A stretch of 64,000 nucleotides of DNA from JAMHWF01 sp964371405 (GTDB lineage: Bacteria > Pseudomonadota > Gammaproteobacteria > Burkholderiales > Burkholderiaceae_C). Positions 1 through 8,682 of this stretch are shown piece by piece. The stretch covers positions 4,804 through 68,803 of the forward strand of contig CAYJLV010000019.1 of assembly GCA_964371405.1 (NCBI GenBank). The letters run 5' to 3'. The notes beneath the pieces are model-generated. The model saw only the letters and a program-made list of their open reading frames with translations. It was not told the DNA's origin and did no database searches. The position numbers and the translations under genes are program-made. The first letter of the stretch is position 1. Every line of letters begins with the position of its first letter.

Positions 1-363
1 CTGCTTGGCCGACACCTTGTCGCCCATGATGCGAATCGACTCGGGTGTCGGGCCGATGAAGGTGAAGCCGCTCTTCTCGACGCGCTCGGCGAAGTCGGCG
101 TTCTCCGACAGGAAGCCGTAGCCGGGGTGGATCGCCTCGGCGTCGGTGACTTCGGCGGTCGAGATGATCGCCGGCATGTTGAGGTAGCTCTGCGCCGAAG
201 GCGCCGGGCCGATGCAGACCGCCTCGTCGGCGAGCTTGACGTACTTGGCGTCACGGTCGGCCTGCGAATAGACGACCACCGACTTGACGCCCATCTCGCG
301 GCACGCGCGCTGGATCCGCAGGGCGATCTCGCCCCGATTGGCGATCAGGATCTTCTTGAACAT
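1..363 (-). CDS. accC: Acetyl-CoA carboxylase biotin carboxylase subunit, N-terminal part
   Basis: This subunit carboxylates the biotin carried by AccB, using ATP and bicarbonate, in the first step of fatty-acid synthesis. The 121 visible residues begin MFKKILIANRGEIALRI, the standard opening of the biotin-carboxylase ATP-grasp fold, and continue through the conserved AIHPGYGFLSENADFA stretch. The gene runs off the left edge, so about three quarters of the protein is missing. The start lies 8 nt downstream of the accB stop, so the two are surely co-transcribed as accB-accC. Identification is certain from the N-terminus alone. Confidence 0.95.
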   Translation of the reverse strand, partial: MFKKILIANRGEIALRIQRACREMGVKSVVVYSQADRDAKYVKLADEAVCIGPAPSAQSYLNMPAIISTAEVTDAEAIHPGYGFLSENADFAERVEKSGFTFIGPTPESIRIMGDKVSAKQ

Positions 364-371
364 CTCCGGGC

Positions 372-821
372 CTACTCGATCACGAACAGCGGCTGGCCGA
401 ACTCGACGGCCTGGCCGTTCTGGCACAGGATGCGCGTGACGGTGCCCGACTTGTCGGCCTCGATCTCGTTCATGATCTTCATCGCCTCGATGATGCAGAT
501 CGGGTCGCCCTCCTTGATCGCCGAGCCGACTTCGACGAACGGCTTGCCGCCCGGAGTCGACGCCTGATAGAAAGTGCCGACCATCGGCGACTTGACGACA
601 TGGCCGGTCTCGACCGACTTCTCCGCGGCAGCCGCTGGCGGGGCGGGCACCGCCTCGGCGGGCGCGGGCGGGCTGGCGACGGGCGGGGCGTACACAGGCT
701 GCGCAAGGCTCGCCCCCGCCTTGACGATGCGCACTTTGCCGTCGGCTTCGGTGATCTCGAGCTCCGAGATGTTCGATTCGGAAACGAGGTCGACCAGTGT
801 CTTGAGTTTGCGCAGATCCAT
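372..821 (-). CDS. accB: Biotin carboxyl carrier protein of acetyl-CoA carboxylase
   Basis: This is the 149-residue carrier that shuttles carboxybiotin between AccC and the carboxyltransferase. It starts MDLRKLKTLVDLV, as AccB proteins do. A flexible Ala/Pro-rich linker follows (about residues 44-66), then the biotinyl domain with the motif IEAMKIMNE, in which Lys115 is the biotin site. Length is normal for the family. The 180-nt stretch upstream separates it from the tlpA-like gene. I see no convincing promoter hexamers there, so accBC may be read from its own weak promoter or from the upstream run. Many proteobacteria have aroQ just upstream of accB, but here that place is taken by a TlpA-type gene. 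Confidence 0.96.
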   Translation of the reverse strand: MDLRKLKTLVDLVSESNISELEITEADGKVRIVKAGASLAQPVYAPPVASPPAPAEAVPAPPAAAAEKSVETGHVVKSPMVGTFYQASTPGGKPFVEVGSAIKEGDPICIIEAMKIMNEIEADKSGTVTRILCQNGQAVEFGQPLFVIE

Positions 822-1001
822 GGTGATCTACTCCCGTCTTGTAGTGTTCCGCGTTGAAGTGCCTGCCATCGGTCGGCCATTTGCACCGAAGTTGCGGCCT
901 GGAGCGGGTTGGAGGCGGCGGGCGTCGAACTGTATCAGGTGGCGACCCTCCTGCACGAAGAGCCCTGATTCGCTGCGGTTCGCTGCCGATCGAACGAGAA
1001 G

Positions 1002-1514
1002 TCAGTTGAGGTTGCGCACCCAGCCGACCAACTCGTCGTAGCTCGTCTCGCCCAGCTTGTGGCGCCGCAGCCGGCCTTGGGCATCGAGCAGCACACTGAA
1101 CGGCAGCCCGCCCGCCGTGTTGCCGAGCCGGCGCAGCACGTCGTGCGCCTCGATGCCACCGATCGCGATCGGGAAGCTGACCGGCACGTCCTTCAGGAAG
1201 GTCGCGACTGCGGCAGGCTTGTCGAGCGCCAGGCCGAGCACCTGCCAGCCGTGCGGCGCGAACTCGCGGTGGAATCGGTCGAGCTGCGGCATCTCGCGCA
1301 CGCAGGGCGCACACCAGGTGGCCCAGAAGTTGACCAAGAGCAGCTTGCCGCGCAGTTCGGACAGGGTCAGCGGAGCGCCCGCCGGCGTGTCCAGGCGCAT
1401 CGACCACAAGGCGCTGGTATCGACGGCCGGAGACGCGCTGCGGCGCCACCAGGCCCAGCCGGCACCGGCCGTGGCGGCGACGACGGCTGCGACGAACAGA
1501 GACCGCCGCCTCAC
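1002..1514 (-). CDS. TlpA/ResA-family membrane-anchored thioredoxin
   Basis: This is a 170-residue protein with an N-terminal signal anchor (about residues 7-24, preceded by MRRR) and a periplasmic thioredoxin fold. The motif NFWATWCAPC carries the redox pair Cys68/Cys71, and VNFWATWC is typical of the TlpA/ResA branch. Such proteins reduce periplasmic disulfides, for example in cytochrome c or copper-site maturation. The substrate here cannot be told from sequence. The start codon overlaps the stop of the upstream hypothetical gene by 4 nt (ATGA), which implies translational coupling. The gene sits in front of accBC. Confidence 0.85.
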   Translation of the reverse strand: MRRRSLFVAAVVAATAGAGWAWWRRSASPAVDTSALWSMRLDTPAGAPLTLSELRGKLLLVNFWATWCAPCVREMPQLDRFHREFAPHGWQVLGLALDKPAAVATFLKDVPVSFPIAIGGIEAHDVLRRLGNTAGGLPFSVLLDAQGRLRRHKLGETSYDELVGWVRNLN

Positions 1515-2107
1515 GCCGGCTCCAGCAGGCGGCGCAGCGCAGCGGTGTCGCCGCGCGTCGTGCGGCCGCCGGCATCGGTGCGCAGCGCGCCGCGCAGATC
1601 GTCGTGGTCGAGCACGGCCAGGTGGACGCCGACCGGTGTGCCGAGCTCTTCGCTGTGCGTTGCCACGCTCAGCACCGGCACCGCCTCGCCGCGCGGCCCG
1701 GGCGCGCTGGCCGCCGTGTAGTCGACATGCTTGTTGATCAGCGCGATCTCGGCCGACTTGCAGTCGTCACAGAAGAGTTGCAGATGCACGTCGTTGTGGC
1801 GCGTCGCGGTGCCGCGCCAGACCGCGCCGGTCAGGTGCGGCCTGAACTCGGCGAGCCGCTCCATCCAGCGCAGCGCCAGACGGCGCAGCGCCGCCAGCTC
1901 GCCCGGCTGCGTGTCGGCGTGGAACAGCTGCAGGTAGGCGAGGACTTCGCCCTCGACGGCGTCGTTGCCCGGCAGGTCGGCGCTGCGCAGCGCACCGCGG
2001 CCGAGTACACGCGCCGCCTTGCGCTTGGCCGGCCCGTACTCCATGCCTTCCTCGACGACGAGGCGCGCCGCCGCAGCGGCGAGCTCGGCGCTCAGGGAGG
2101 TTCTCAT
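1511..2107 (-). CDS. Conserved hypothetical protein, function unknown
   Basis: This 198-residue soluble protein has no signal peptide or membrane segment, and I do not recognise its family with confidence. The first 60 residues are helical and Ala/Arg rich. The middle contains WRGTATRHNDVHLQLFCDDC, with two close cysteines and several His/Asp residues. The C-terminal half reads like an alpha/beta fold. The gene lies between mtgA and the tlpA-like gene and overlaps the latter by 4 nt. A TAGAAT hexamer ends 6 nt before the ATG (2114-2119, minus strand) and there is no Shine-Dalgarno sequence, so it may also have its own leaderless transcript. Confidence 0.7.
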   Translation of the reverse strand: MRTSLSAELAAAAARLVVEEGMEYGPAKRKAARVLGRGALRSADLPGNDAVEGEVLAYLQLFHADTQPGELAALRRLALRWMERLAEFRPHLTGAVWRGTATRHNDVHLQLFCDDCKSAEIALINKHVDYTAASAPGPRGEAVPVLSVATHSEELGTPVGVHLAVLDHDDLRGALRTDAGGRTTRGDTAALRRLLEPA

Positions 2108-2129
2108 GCGCCGATTCTAGGCGGCGGGG

Positions 2130-2888
2130 TCAGGGCGCCTCGACGTCGCCCATGCGCGCGACGATGGTGGCGGCGCGGCCGACGACGTAGGCCGAACCGG
2201 GCCGCTTCTCGAAGCGCTTGGGCGCCGGCAGCATCACGGCCAGCCGCGCGGCGGCGTGCGGCGTGAGCTGCGCCGCGCCGACGTGGAAGTAGTGCCGCGA
2301 CGCCGCCTCGGCGCCGAACAGACCTTCGCCCCACTCGACGCTGTTCAGATAGATCTCGAGGATGCGCTGCTTGGTCAACAGCCCCTCGAGCATCAGCGTG
2401 ATCGCCGCTTCCTGCGCCTTGCGCGCGATCTGCCGTTCGCCGCTGAGGAACAGGTTCTTCGCGAGCTGCTGCGTGATCGTCGAGCCGCCGACAATCTTCG
2501 GGCCCTTGCGCGCGGTCGACGCCGCGGGCCGCGCCGGGCGCGCGGCGAGCCGGGCCTCGCGCTCGGCGGCCTGCTGGTTGCGCTCCCACGCCTTCTCCAG
2601 CGCGTCCCAGTCGATGCCGGCGTGGTCGGCGAAGGCGGCGTCCTCCGACGCGATGACGGCGCGCTTGAGGTGGTTCGAGACGCGCGAATACGGCACCCAC
2701 TGCTGGCTCCAGACGATGCGGCCGGTCTGCGTCAGCAGGCGCCAAGCCTCGCTGCGCTGGAAGCTCGTCGACTGCGGATCGACGACGGCCATCAGTGCGA
2801 TGCGCGCCGCGAAGCACAGCTGCAGCGCCAGCGCCGACAGGGCGACGAGCGCAAGCAGCCGGGCCAGGCTGCGCAGGGCGCCTTTCAT
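2130..2888 (-). CDS. mtgA: Monofunctional biosynthetic peptidoglycan transglycosylase
   Basis: MtgA polymerises lipid II into glycan strands at the outer face of the inner membrane. The 252-residue protein has one N-terminal membrane segment (about residues 8-28) and a GT51 domain. In that domain AVIASEDAAF carries the catalytic Glu82, and GGSTITQQLAKNL is the second conserved GT51 motif. There is no transpeptidase domain, and the length is right for the monofunctional family. The chosen ATG overlaps the aroE stop by 4 nt. A longer in-frame reading upstream is inside aroE and was discarded. Confidence 0.95.
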   Translation of the reverse strand: MKGALRSLARLLALVALSALALQLCFAARIALMAVVDPQSTSFQRSEAWRLLTQTGRIVWSQQWVPYSRVSNHLKRAVIASEDAAFADHAGIDWDALEKAWERNQQAAEREARLAARPARPAASTARKGPKIVGGSTITQQLAKNLFLSGERQIARKAQEAAITLMLEGLLTKQRILEIYLNSVEWGEGLFGAEAASRHYFHVGAAQLTPHAAARLAVMLPAPKRFEKRPGSAYVVGRAATIVARMGDVEAP

Positions 2889-3724
2889 GCCGCCGGCTGC
2901 GCCAGGCGCTCGCGCAGTGCGCGCAGCACCGGCGGCACGTCGGGGCGCACGCCGCGCCAGAACCAGAACGCCTCGGCCGCCTGCTCGACGAGCATGCCGA
3001 GCCCGTCGCGCGGCGCGGCGCCGTGTTTCGCGGCCCACGTCAGAAAGCCTCGCGCGGCGCCGCCGTACATCATGTCGAGGGCCAGTCCGCCGTGGCGCAA
3101 CACGGTCGGCGCAAGCGCCAGCGCGGCCTCGTTCAGACTGGCCGAAGTGGCGTTGATGACGATGTCGAAGCCGCTGCCGCAGTTGGCGAGCGTCGCGACC
3201 GCGAGATCCACCCCGTGCGCGAGCGCCAGGGCGGCGTGGCGCCGCACGAGATCCTCGGCGCGCGCCGGCGTTCGGTTGACGACGGTGAGCGCCGCCGGCC
3301 GCTCGCCCAGCAGGGGCCCCAGCGATCCGGCCGCTGCACCGCCTGCCCCGACGAGCAGCACGCGCGCGCCGCCGATTGCGATGCCGGCATGGCACGTGAT
3401 GTCGCGCACCAGGCCCACGCCGTCGGTGTTGTCGGCATGCCAGCCGTCGGCGTCGAAGCGCAGCGTGTTGGCCGTGCCGGCAAGCGCGGCGCGATCCGTG
3501 CGGTGCGCGGCCAGCGCGCAAGCCTCGGCCTTGAACGGCACGGTGACGTTGCAGCCGCGCGCGCCGCCGGCCGCGAACTCGCGCACCGTGCGCGCGAAGC
3601 TGTCGAGCGGGGCCGGCAGCCGCTCGTAGCTCATCGCCTGCCCGGTCTGCTCGGCGAACCGGGCATGGATGAAGGGCGACTGGCTGTGCTCGACCGGATG
3701 GCCGACGACGGCGTAGCGGTCCAT
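2885..3724 (-). CDS. aroE: Shikimate dehydrogenase (NADP+)
   Basis: AroE reduces 3-dehydroshikimate to shikimate in aromatic amino-acid synthesis. At 279 residues it has the normal family length. The N-terminus MDRYAVVGHPVEHSQSPFIH holds the shikimate-binding Ser pair. NVTVPFK carries the catalytic Lys65, and ADNTDGVG carries the partner Asp101. The NADP-binding loop is VLLVGAGGAA. The start follows the tonB-like stop by 11 nt, and its end overlaps the mtgA start by 4 nt, placing it in the middle of the long minus-strand run. Confidence 0.96.
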   Translation of the reverse strand: MDRYAVVGHPVEHSQSPFIHARFAEQTGQAMSYERLPAPLDSFARTVREFAAGGARGCNVTVPFKAEACALAAHRTDRAALAGTANTLRFDADGWHADNTDGVGLVRDITCHAGIAIGGARVLLVGAGGAAAGSLGPLLGERPAALTVVNRTPARAEDLVRRHAALALAHGVDLAVATLANCGSGFDIVINATSASLNEAALALAPTVLRHGGLALDMMYGGAARGFLTWAAKHGAAPRDGLGMLVEQAAEAFWFWRGVRPDVPPVLRALRERLAQPAA

Positions 3725-3735
3725 CGAGATTGGGT

Positions 3736-4587
3736 TCAATTCGCCATCTGGGTGGTTTCGAGCGCCTCGTCGCGCGTGAAGCGAAAGCGCGACGTGATGA
3801 CGAGCTGATCGGCCTTGGCGCGCATCGCCGGCGAGAACGCGCCGAACGGCGCCGCGGCGTTCACGATCGCGATGGCGCGCCGGTCGAGCTCGCGCGACCC
3901 CGAGGCGCGCACGATCTCGGTGTCGATGACGCGGCCGATCGCATCGACCGTCATGTTCATCACCAGTTCGCCGTAGAGCTTCCTGCCGCGGTACTCGGGG
4001 AAGTTGCGCGTGCCGCGCTCCTCGATTTTTCGGCGCAGCGAATCGTAGTAGATCGCGTAGACCTCTTCGCGCGTTGCCGGGCTGATGTAGCGGCGTTTGG
4101 GCTTGGCGTTGTCCTCGTTGATGCGCTTCTCGATCTCGGCCAGCAACTGGATCAGCTGGCGCCGCCGCTCCTCGTGCTCGCGCTCCTGCGGCGAACCCGC
4201 TTCGCGCCTGGGGTCGGGCGGCGGCAGCAGCGCCATCTCGCGCCGGATCTGCGACAGCAGTTGCTGCTGCTGCTCCTGCAGTTGCTCGATCTGCTTGCGC
4301 GCCTCTTCGCTGGCGTCGCCGACCTCGACCAGTGCCGAAGCCGGCAGCGGCGAGGTCGAGCGGCCGCGCACGGCTTCGCCGCCGCCGGCCAGACTGGCTT
4401 GCGCGATCGCCTGTGCCTTGGCCGGCGGCTCGCCCGAGCGCGAGTTGACCAGGATCACCTCGAGCGGCGTGTCCTGGAACATGCGGTTGAAGCCCTCGGG
4501 GTCGACGAAGCGCACCGTCAGCAGCGCGGCGTGCACACCCACGGATACCAGCAGGGCGATCTGGACGGTGGACAGCTTGCGCAGCAT
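3736..4587 (-). CDS. TonB-like energy transducer protein
   Basis: This is a 283-residue protein with an N-terminal signal anchor (about residues 8-26) and a long Gln/Glu/Arg-rich helical stretch (about 90-170) that looks like a coiled coil. The C-terminal TonB-type domain contains YRGRKLYGELVMNMTVDAIG. TonB proteins couple the proton-motive force to outer-membrane receptors. The coiled coil replaces the usual Pro-rich spacer, which is common in the TonB-like proteins placed before aroE in Burkholderiales. No exbB/exbD or receptor gene is adjacent, so the partner is unknown. It is separated from the RNase gene by 11 nt. Confidence 0.82.
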   Translation of the reverse strand: MLRKLSTVQIALLVSVGVHAALLTVRFVDPEGFNRMFQDTPLEVILVNSRSGEPPAKAQAIAQASLAGGGEAVRGRSTSPLPASALVEVGDASEEARKQIEQLQEQQQQLLSQIRREMALLPPPDPRREAGSPQEREHEERRRQLIQLLAEIEKRINEDNAKPKRRYISPATREEVYAIYYDSLRRKIEERGTRNFPEYRGRKLYGELVMNMTVDAIGRVIDTEIVRASGSRELDRRAIAIVNAAAPFGAFSPAMRAKADQLVITSRFRFTRDEALETTQMAN

Positions 4588-4598
4588 CGGGAGCGGCT

Positions 4599-6656
4599 TC
4601 AGTTCTCGGGCGTTGCGTCGGCGGGCGCGGCATCGGGTTCCGGCGCATCGTCCGCCAGATCGATGGCCAGGGTCAACGGCCCGGCGATCTCGGCCTCGTC
4701 GGGCTCGCCGGCGTCGTCGGCGGTGGCCGGGGCGGCAGGCGCATCGCGGCGCGCGACGACGCCGGCGTGCACGTCGAGCGTCAGCAGGTCGGTCGACGCG
4801 ATGCGCACGTCGACGCGCGTGCCGCGCGCCAGGCCCTCGGCGCCGGTCGCCGGGAACACGAGCGGCAACTCGTCGCAGCGCACCAAGCCGTTGACCATCA
4901 CGGTGGCAGGCAGATCGCGCAGGTCGTGCTGTGCAATGTGGCGCAGCGTCCAGTAGCGCTCGATGGCCGACTGGAACGCACCGTACGACGCGTACGCAGC
5001 GTCGAACGCCGAGATCACGGAGAACAGCGCCGCATCCCGCGGCTTGAAGGGGGCGGCCAGCGCCGCCGTCCGGCCGTGGCGGGCGCAGGCCACGATCTGC
5101 CACTGGTTGACCAGATCGACGTAGCGGCGCAGCGGCGACGTGGCCCAGGTGTACTGCGCGACGCCCAAGCCGGCGTGCGATGCCGCCTTCGTGCCCATGC
5201 GCACCTTGACGCCGGGTGCAAGGCTGGCCTGGCTGCGGTAGATTGCCGGCACGCCCAGCTCGGCCAGCCAGCCGCCCCAGGTGCTGTTGGCGAGAATCAT
5301 CGCCTCGGAGACGATCAGGTCGAGCGCCGATCCGCGCTGGCGCGTCGTGATCTGCACCGTCTCGTCGCCGCGCGGCTCGATGCCGGGCGCGTTGTCGAGG
5401 CTGAAGCTGTAGTCGGGCCGCGAAAAGATCTCCGGCTTGCCGCGCACGACTTCGCGCCGGGCCTTCAGGTGGCGCGCCAAGCGCCAGGCGAATGCCAGCT
5501 CGGCCGGGAACGGGTAGTCGGCCGGCGCGCCGCCTGCGAGCGAAGCATCGGTGATCACGCCGTCGAGCCGGTCGTGGCGAAGGTTGACGCTGATCGGCAC
5601 CCGCTCGAGGCGCGTTTCGTGGCGCTTCACTTCGAGCGTCGCCTCGTCGAGCGTGACGTAGAGCGAGACCGCCGGGCAGTCGCGGCCGGCTTCGAGCGTG
5701 TAGGCCTGCACCACCTCGTCGGGCAGCATCGTGAGCTTCCAACCCGGCATGTAGACGGTCGACAGACGCTCGCGCGCGATGCGGTCGAGCGCGCTGTCGG
5801 GGCCGAAGGCGAGCGCCGGCGCGGCGATGTGGACGCCCAGCACCACGGTGCCGCTGCCCAGACCCTGCACCGACAGCGCGTCGTCGATCTCGGTCGTCGC
5901 TGAATCGTCGATCGAAAACGCCTCGACACTCGCTCGCGGCAGCGCCTCGCGGATCGGCGGCGCAGTGACGGGCGCGAACGCCGTGCCCTGGGGAAACTGC
6001 TCGAACAGGAAGCGGCGCCAGTGGAACTGGTACGGGCTGTCGATCGCGCCGGCGGCGCCGAGCAGGTCGAGCGGCGCGCGCTGCGAGCGCCGCGCCGCCT
6101 CGACCACGGCCTTGTATTCGGGAGCGTTCTTGTCGGGCCGAAAGAGGATGCGATAGAGCTGCTCGCGCACCGGCGGCGGGCAACGGCCGGCCGCCAGGTC
6201 GCCGGCCCATTGCTCGATCTGCAGCGCCTGCTGGCGCTTGCGTTCGATGCCGGCGAGCGCCGCCTTCAGCGTTTCTTCCGACGCCTTGCGAAACAGCCCC
6301 TTGCCGATGCGGCGGAAGTAGTGCGGCGCCTCGAACAGGCGAAACAGCGCCGCCGCCTGCTGCTCGGTGCCGGCGTCGGCGTCGAAATAGTCGCGCGCCA
6401 GGTCGGCGAAGCCGAAGTCGCTGTCGGGCGCGAACTCCCAGGCGAGGTCGAGGTCGATCTGCTCGGCGAGCGTGCGCGCTGCCGCTATCAGCTCGGTCGG
6501 CTGCGGCTGGGCGAAGCGCAGCAGCACGTTGGCGGCCTTGACCTTGACGCGGCGTCCGGAGTCGAGTTCGACCTGCATCGAGCTCGCCGCCTCCGACATT
6601 ACGCGGCCGGCCATGAACTTGCCGGCCTCGTCGAACAATGCATACATGCCTGCCAT
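4599..6656 (-). CDS. RNase II/RNB-family exoribonuclease-like protein
   Basis: This is a 685-residue protein with an RNB catalytic domain (about residues 240-540). The motif FSIDDSATTEIDDALS corresponds to the metal-binding Asp cluster of RNase II. Three of the four acidic positions are Asp and the one matching Asp207 of E. coli RNase II is Glu. The N-terminal 200 residues do not show the classic cold-shock pair, and the C-terminus has a short S1-like beta region followed by an Asp/Ala-rich acidic tail. It is probably a 3'-to-5' exoribonuclease of the VacB/RNase II superfamily, and its RNA substrate is unknown. It lies between the esterase and tonB-like genes. Confidence 0.85.
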   Translation of the reverse strand: MAGMYALFDEAGKFMAGRVMSEAASSMQVELDSGRRVKVKAANVLLRFAQPQPTELIAAARTLAEQIDLDLAWEFAPDSDFGFADLARDYFDADAGTEQQAAALFRLFEAPHYFRRIGKGLFRKASEETLKAALAGIERKRQQALQIEQWAGDLAAGRCPPPVREQLYRILFRPDKNAPEYKAVVEAARRSQRAPLDLLGAAGAIDSPYQFHWRRFLFEQFPQGTAFAPVTAPPIREALPRASVEAFSIDDSATTEIDDALSVQGLGSGTVVLGVHIAAPALAFGPDSALDRIARERLSTVYMPGWKLTMLPDEVVQAYTLEAGRDCPAVSLYVTLDEATLEVKRHETRLERVPISVNLRHDRLDGVITDASLAGGAPADYPFPAELAFAWRLARHLKARREVVRGKPEIFSRPDYSFSLDNAPGIEPRGDETVQITTRQRGSALDLIVSEAMILANSTWGGWLAELGVPAIYRSQASLAPGVKVRMGTKAASHAGLGVAQYTWATSPLRRYVDLVNQWQIVACARHGRTAALAAPFKPRDAALFSVISAFDAAYASYGAFQSAIERYWTLRHIAQHDLRDLPATVMVNGLVRCDELPLVFPATGAEGLARGTRVDVRIASTDLLTLDVHAGVVARRDAPAAPATADDAGEPDEAEIAGPLTLAIDLADDAPEPDAAPADATPEN

Positions 6657-6668
6657 TGTCGCCGCTGC

Positions 6669-7253
6669 TCAGGCCAGACCGAGGAAGCGCATGACGTCGG
6701 GCAGGTGCAGGGCCTCGTAGTCCGACAGCGCGTGGTCGCCGCCTTCGAGCAGCTTGATGCGGCAGCCTTCGTAGCGCTGCGCCATCTCGCGCCAGTTGAG
6801 CACTTCGTCGCCCTTGGCGATGATCGCGAAACAGCGCCCGGGCGTGGTCGGCACCGGCACGCGCAGCGCACGCAGTTCGTCGACGTACTCGGGGCGGAAT
6901 TCGAACGGATCACCGCCGTGCCACGGCGTCGTCGTGCCGAGGTGGTGCGCCAGGTCGCGCGCCGGGTCGACGGCCGGATTGAGAAGCACCGCCGGGCAGC
7001 CGTGGCGCTCGGCCACTGCGGCAGCGTAGTAGCCGCCCAGCGACGAGCCGATCACGGCCATCGTGGCGCGCGGCCAGTCGCCAATTGCGTCCTCGATCAG
7101 CGCCATCGCGGCGCGCGGCGACGGCGGCAGCTGCGGGCAGTGCCAGCGCACCTCGGGCCGGTGCGCGGCGATCCAGCGCGCCGTCTGGCGCGCCTTGGTC
7201 GACTGCGGCGACGAGCGAAAGCCGTGCAGGTACAGCAGATGCGTCGTCGTCAA
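6669..7253 (-). CDS. YqiA/YcfP-type alpha/beta-hydrolase (esterase)
   Basis: This is a 194-residue single-domain hydrolase. LLYLHGFRSSPQS forms the oxyanion region, GSSLGGYYA carries nucleophile Ser71, and EGGDHALSDYE near the C-terminus carries His174. This is the arrangement of YqiA-type esterases, whose physiological substrate is not established. The start is a TTG at 7251-7253 that overlaps the mpl stop (TTGA), which suits translational coupling. No ATG is available at a sensible position. Confidence 0.88.
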   Translation of the reverse strand: MTTTHLLYLHGFRSSPQSTKARQTARWIAAHRPEVRWHCPQLPPSPRAAMALIEDAIGDWPRATMAVIGSSLGGYYAAAVAERHGCPAVLLNPAVDPARDLAHHLGTTTPWHGGDPFEFRPEYVDELRALRVPVPTTPGRCFAIIAKGDEVLNWREMAQRYEGCRIKLLEGGDHALSDYEALHLPDVMRFLGLA

Positions 7254-8617
7254 GCGCGGGCTCCGCGCGCGGCCAGCGCGTCGAGCAGCCTGGCATGCAC
7301 ACCGCCGAAGCCGCCGTTGCTCATGCACAGCACGTGGTCGCCGGGCCGCGCGGCGGCTGCGACGCGGCGCACCAGCTCGTCGATCGTGCCGGCCACGACA
7401 GCTTGCGCGCCGAGCGGCGCCAGCGCCTCGGCGGCGTCCCAGCCCAGACCGCCGGCGTGGCAGAACGCGAGATCGGCTTCTTCGAGCGACCAGGGCAGCA
7501 ATGCCTTCATGCTGCCGAGCTTCATCGTGTTGGAGCGCGGCTCGAACACGGCGAGGATGCGCGCCGCGCCGACCTTGCGGCGCAGGCCGTTGATCGTCGT
7601 GCGCATCGCGCTCGGGTGGTGCGCGAAGTCGTCGTAGACGGAGATGCCGGCAGCCTCGCCGCGCAGCTCGAGGCGCCGCCGCACGTTGCGGAATTCGGCC
7701 AGCGCCGCCGCCGCCGCCTCGGGCGCGACGCCGACGTGCTCGGCCGCCGCGATCGCCGCGAGCGCGTTCATCTGGTTGTGCTCGCCGAGCAGCGGCCATT
7801 CGACGCGCGCGATCTTCAGGCTGCCGCGCAGCACGTCGAAGGCGTGCGGCTCGCCGCGCGCGCGCAAAGCGCCCGGCTCCTCCTTGCGCGCGCCGAAGCG
7901 CACGACGTCGCTCCAGCAACCCTGGTCGAGCACGCGCCGCAGGCTGTCCTCGCGCGCATTGACGACGATGCGCCCCTGCGACGGCACGGTTCGCACCAGG
8001 TGGTGGAACTGGCGCTCGATCGCCGCCAGATCGTCGAAGATGTCGGCATGGTCGAACTCGAGGTTGTTCAGCACCGCGGTGCGCGGCCGGTAGTGCACGA
8101 ACTTGCTGCGCTTGTCGAAGAATGCCGTGTCGTACTCGTCGGCCTCGATGACGAAGGCGCGGCTCCGGCCGAGGCGCGCCGAAACGTCGAAGTTCATCGG
8201 CACGCCGCCGACGAGGAACCCCGGCGCCTGGCCGGCGTGCTCGAGGATCCATGCCAGCATCGACGTCGTCGTCGTCTTGCCGTGCGTGCCGGCGACGGCA
8301 AGCACGTGGCGACCGTGCAGCACATGCTCGGCGAGCCACTGGGGGCCGCTGGTGTAGGGCAGGCCGGCGTCGAGGATCGCCTCGATCAGCGCGTTGCCGC
8401 GCGTGACGACGTTGCCGACCACGTAGAGGTCGGGCGCGAGCGCGAGCTGCTCGGCGCTCCAGCCTTCGATCAGTTCGATGTCGAGCGCCCGCAATTGGTC
8501 GCTCATCGGCGGGTAGACGTTGGCGTCGCAGCCGGTGACGCGGTGACCGGCTTCGCGCGCCAGCGCCGCGAGACCGCCCATGAAGGTGCCGCAAATGCCG
8601 AGAATATGGATGTGCAT
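7250..8617 (-). CDS. mpl: UDP-N-acetylmuramate:L-Ala-gamma-D-Glu-meso-DAP ligase
   Basis: Mpl recycles murein by attaching the salvaged tripeptide to UDP-MurNAc in the cytoplasm. The 455-residue protein starts MHIHILGICGTFMGGLA, the signature N-terminus of Mpl as opposed to MurC. It carries the Mur-ligase ATP loop GTHGKTTTTSM (Lys114) and the substrate stretch VYDDFAHHPSA. It heads the minus-strand run that ends in accC. A TAGAAT hexamer sits exactly 6 nt before the ATG and there is no ribosome binding site, suggesting a leaderless mRNA. Confidence 0.96.
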   Translation of the reverse strand: MHIHILGICGTFMGGLAALAREAGHRVTGCDANVYPPMSDQLRALDIELIEGWSAEQLALAPDLYVVGNVVTRGNALIEAILDAGLPYTSGPQWLAEHVLHGRHVLAVAGTHGKTTTTSMLAWILEHAGQAPGFLVGGVPMNFDVSARLGRSRAFVIEADEYDTAFFDKRSKFVHYRPRTAVLNNLEFDHADIFDDLAAIERQFHHLVRTVPSQGRIVVNAREDSLRRVLDQGCWSDVVRFGARKEEPGALRARGEPHAFDVLRGSLKIARVEWPLLGEHNQMNALAAIAAAEHVGVAPEAAAAALAEFRNVRRRLELRGEAAGISVYDDFAHHPSAMRTTINGLRRKVGAARILAVFEPRSNTMKLGSMKALLPWSLEEADLAFCHAGGLGWDAAEALAPLGAQAVVAGTIDELVRRVAAAARPGDHVLCMSNGGFGGVHARLLDALAARGARA

Positions 8618-8623
8618 CGAAGG

Positions 8624-8629
8624 ATTCTA
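8624..8629 (-). promoter_or_regulatory. Putative -10 element of mpl (leaderless type)
   Basis: On the minus strand TAGAAT is followed by six bases and then the mpl ATG. With normal -10 to start spacing, transcription would begin at or next to the A of the ATG. There is no recognisable -35 hexamer, so the call rests on the -10 match and on the same spacing recurring at three other genes in the window. Confidence 0.4.
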
Positions 8630-8682
8630 GATTTCACGGCCCACGCGCCGCGGGCGCCGATCCGAGCGGACGAGCAACAAGC

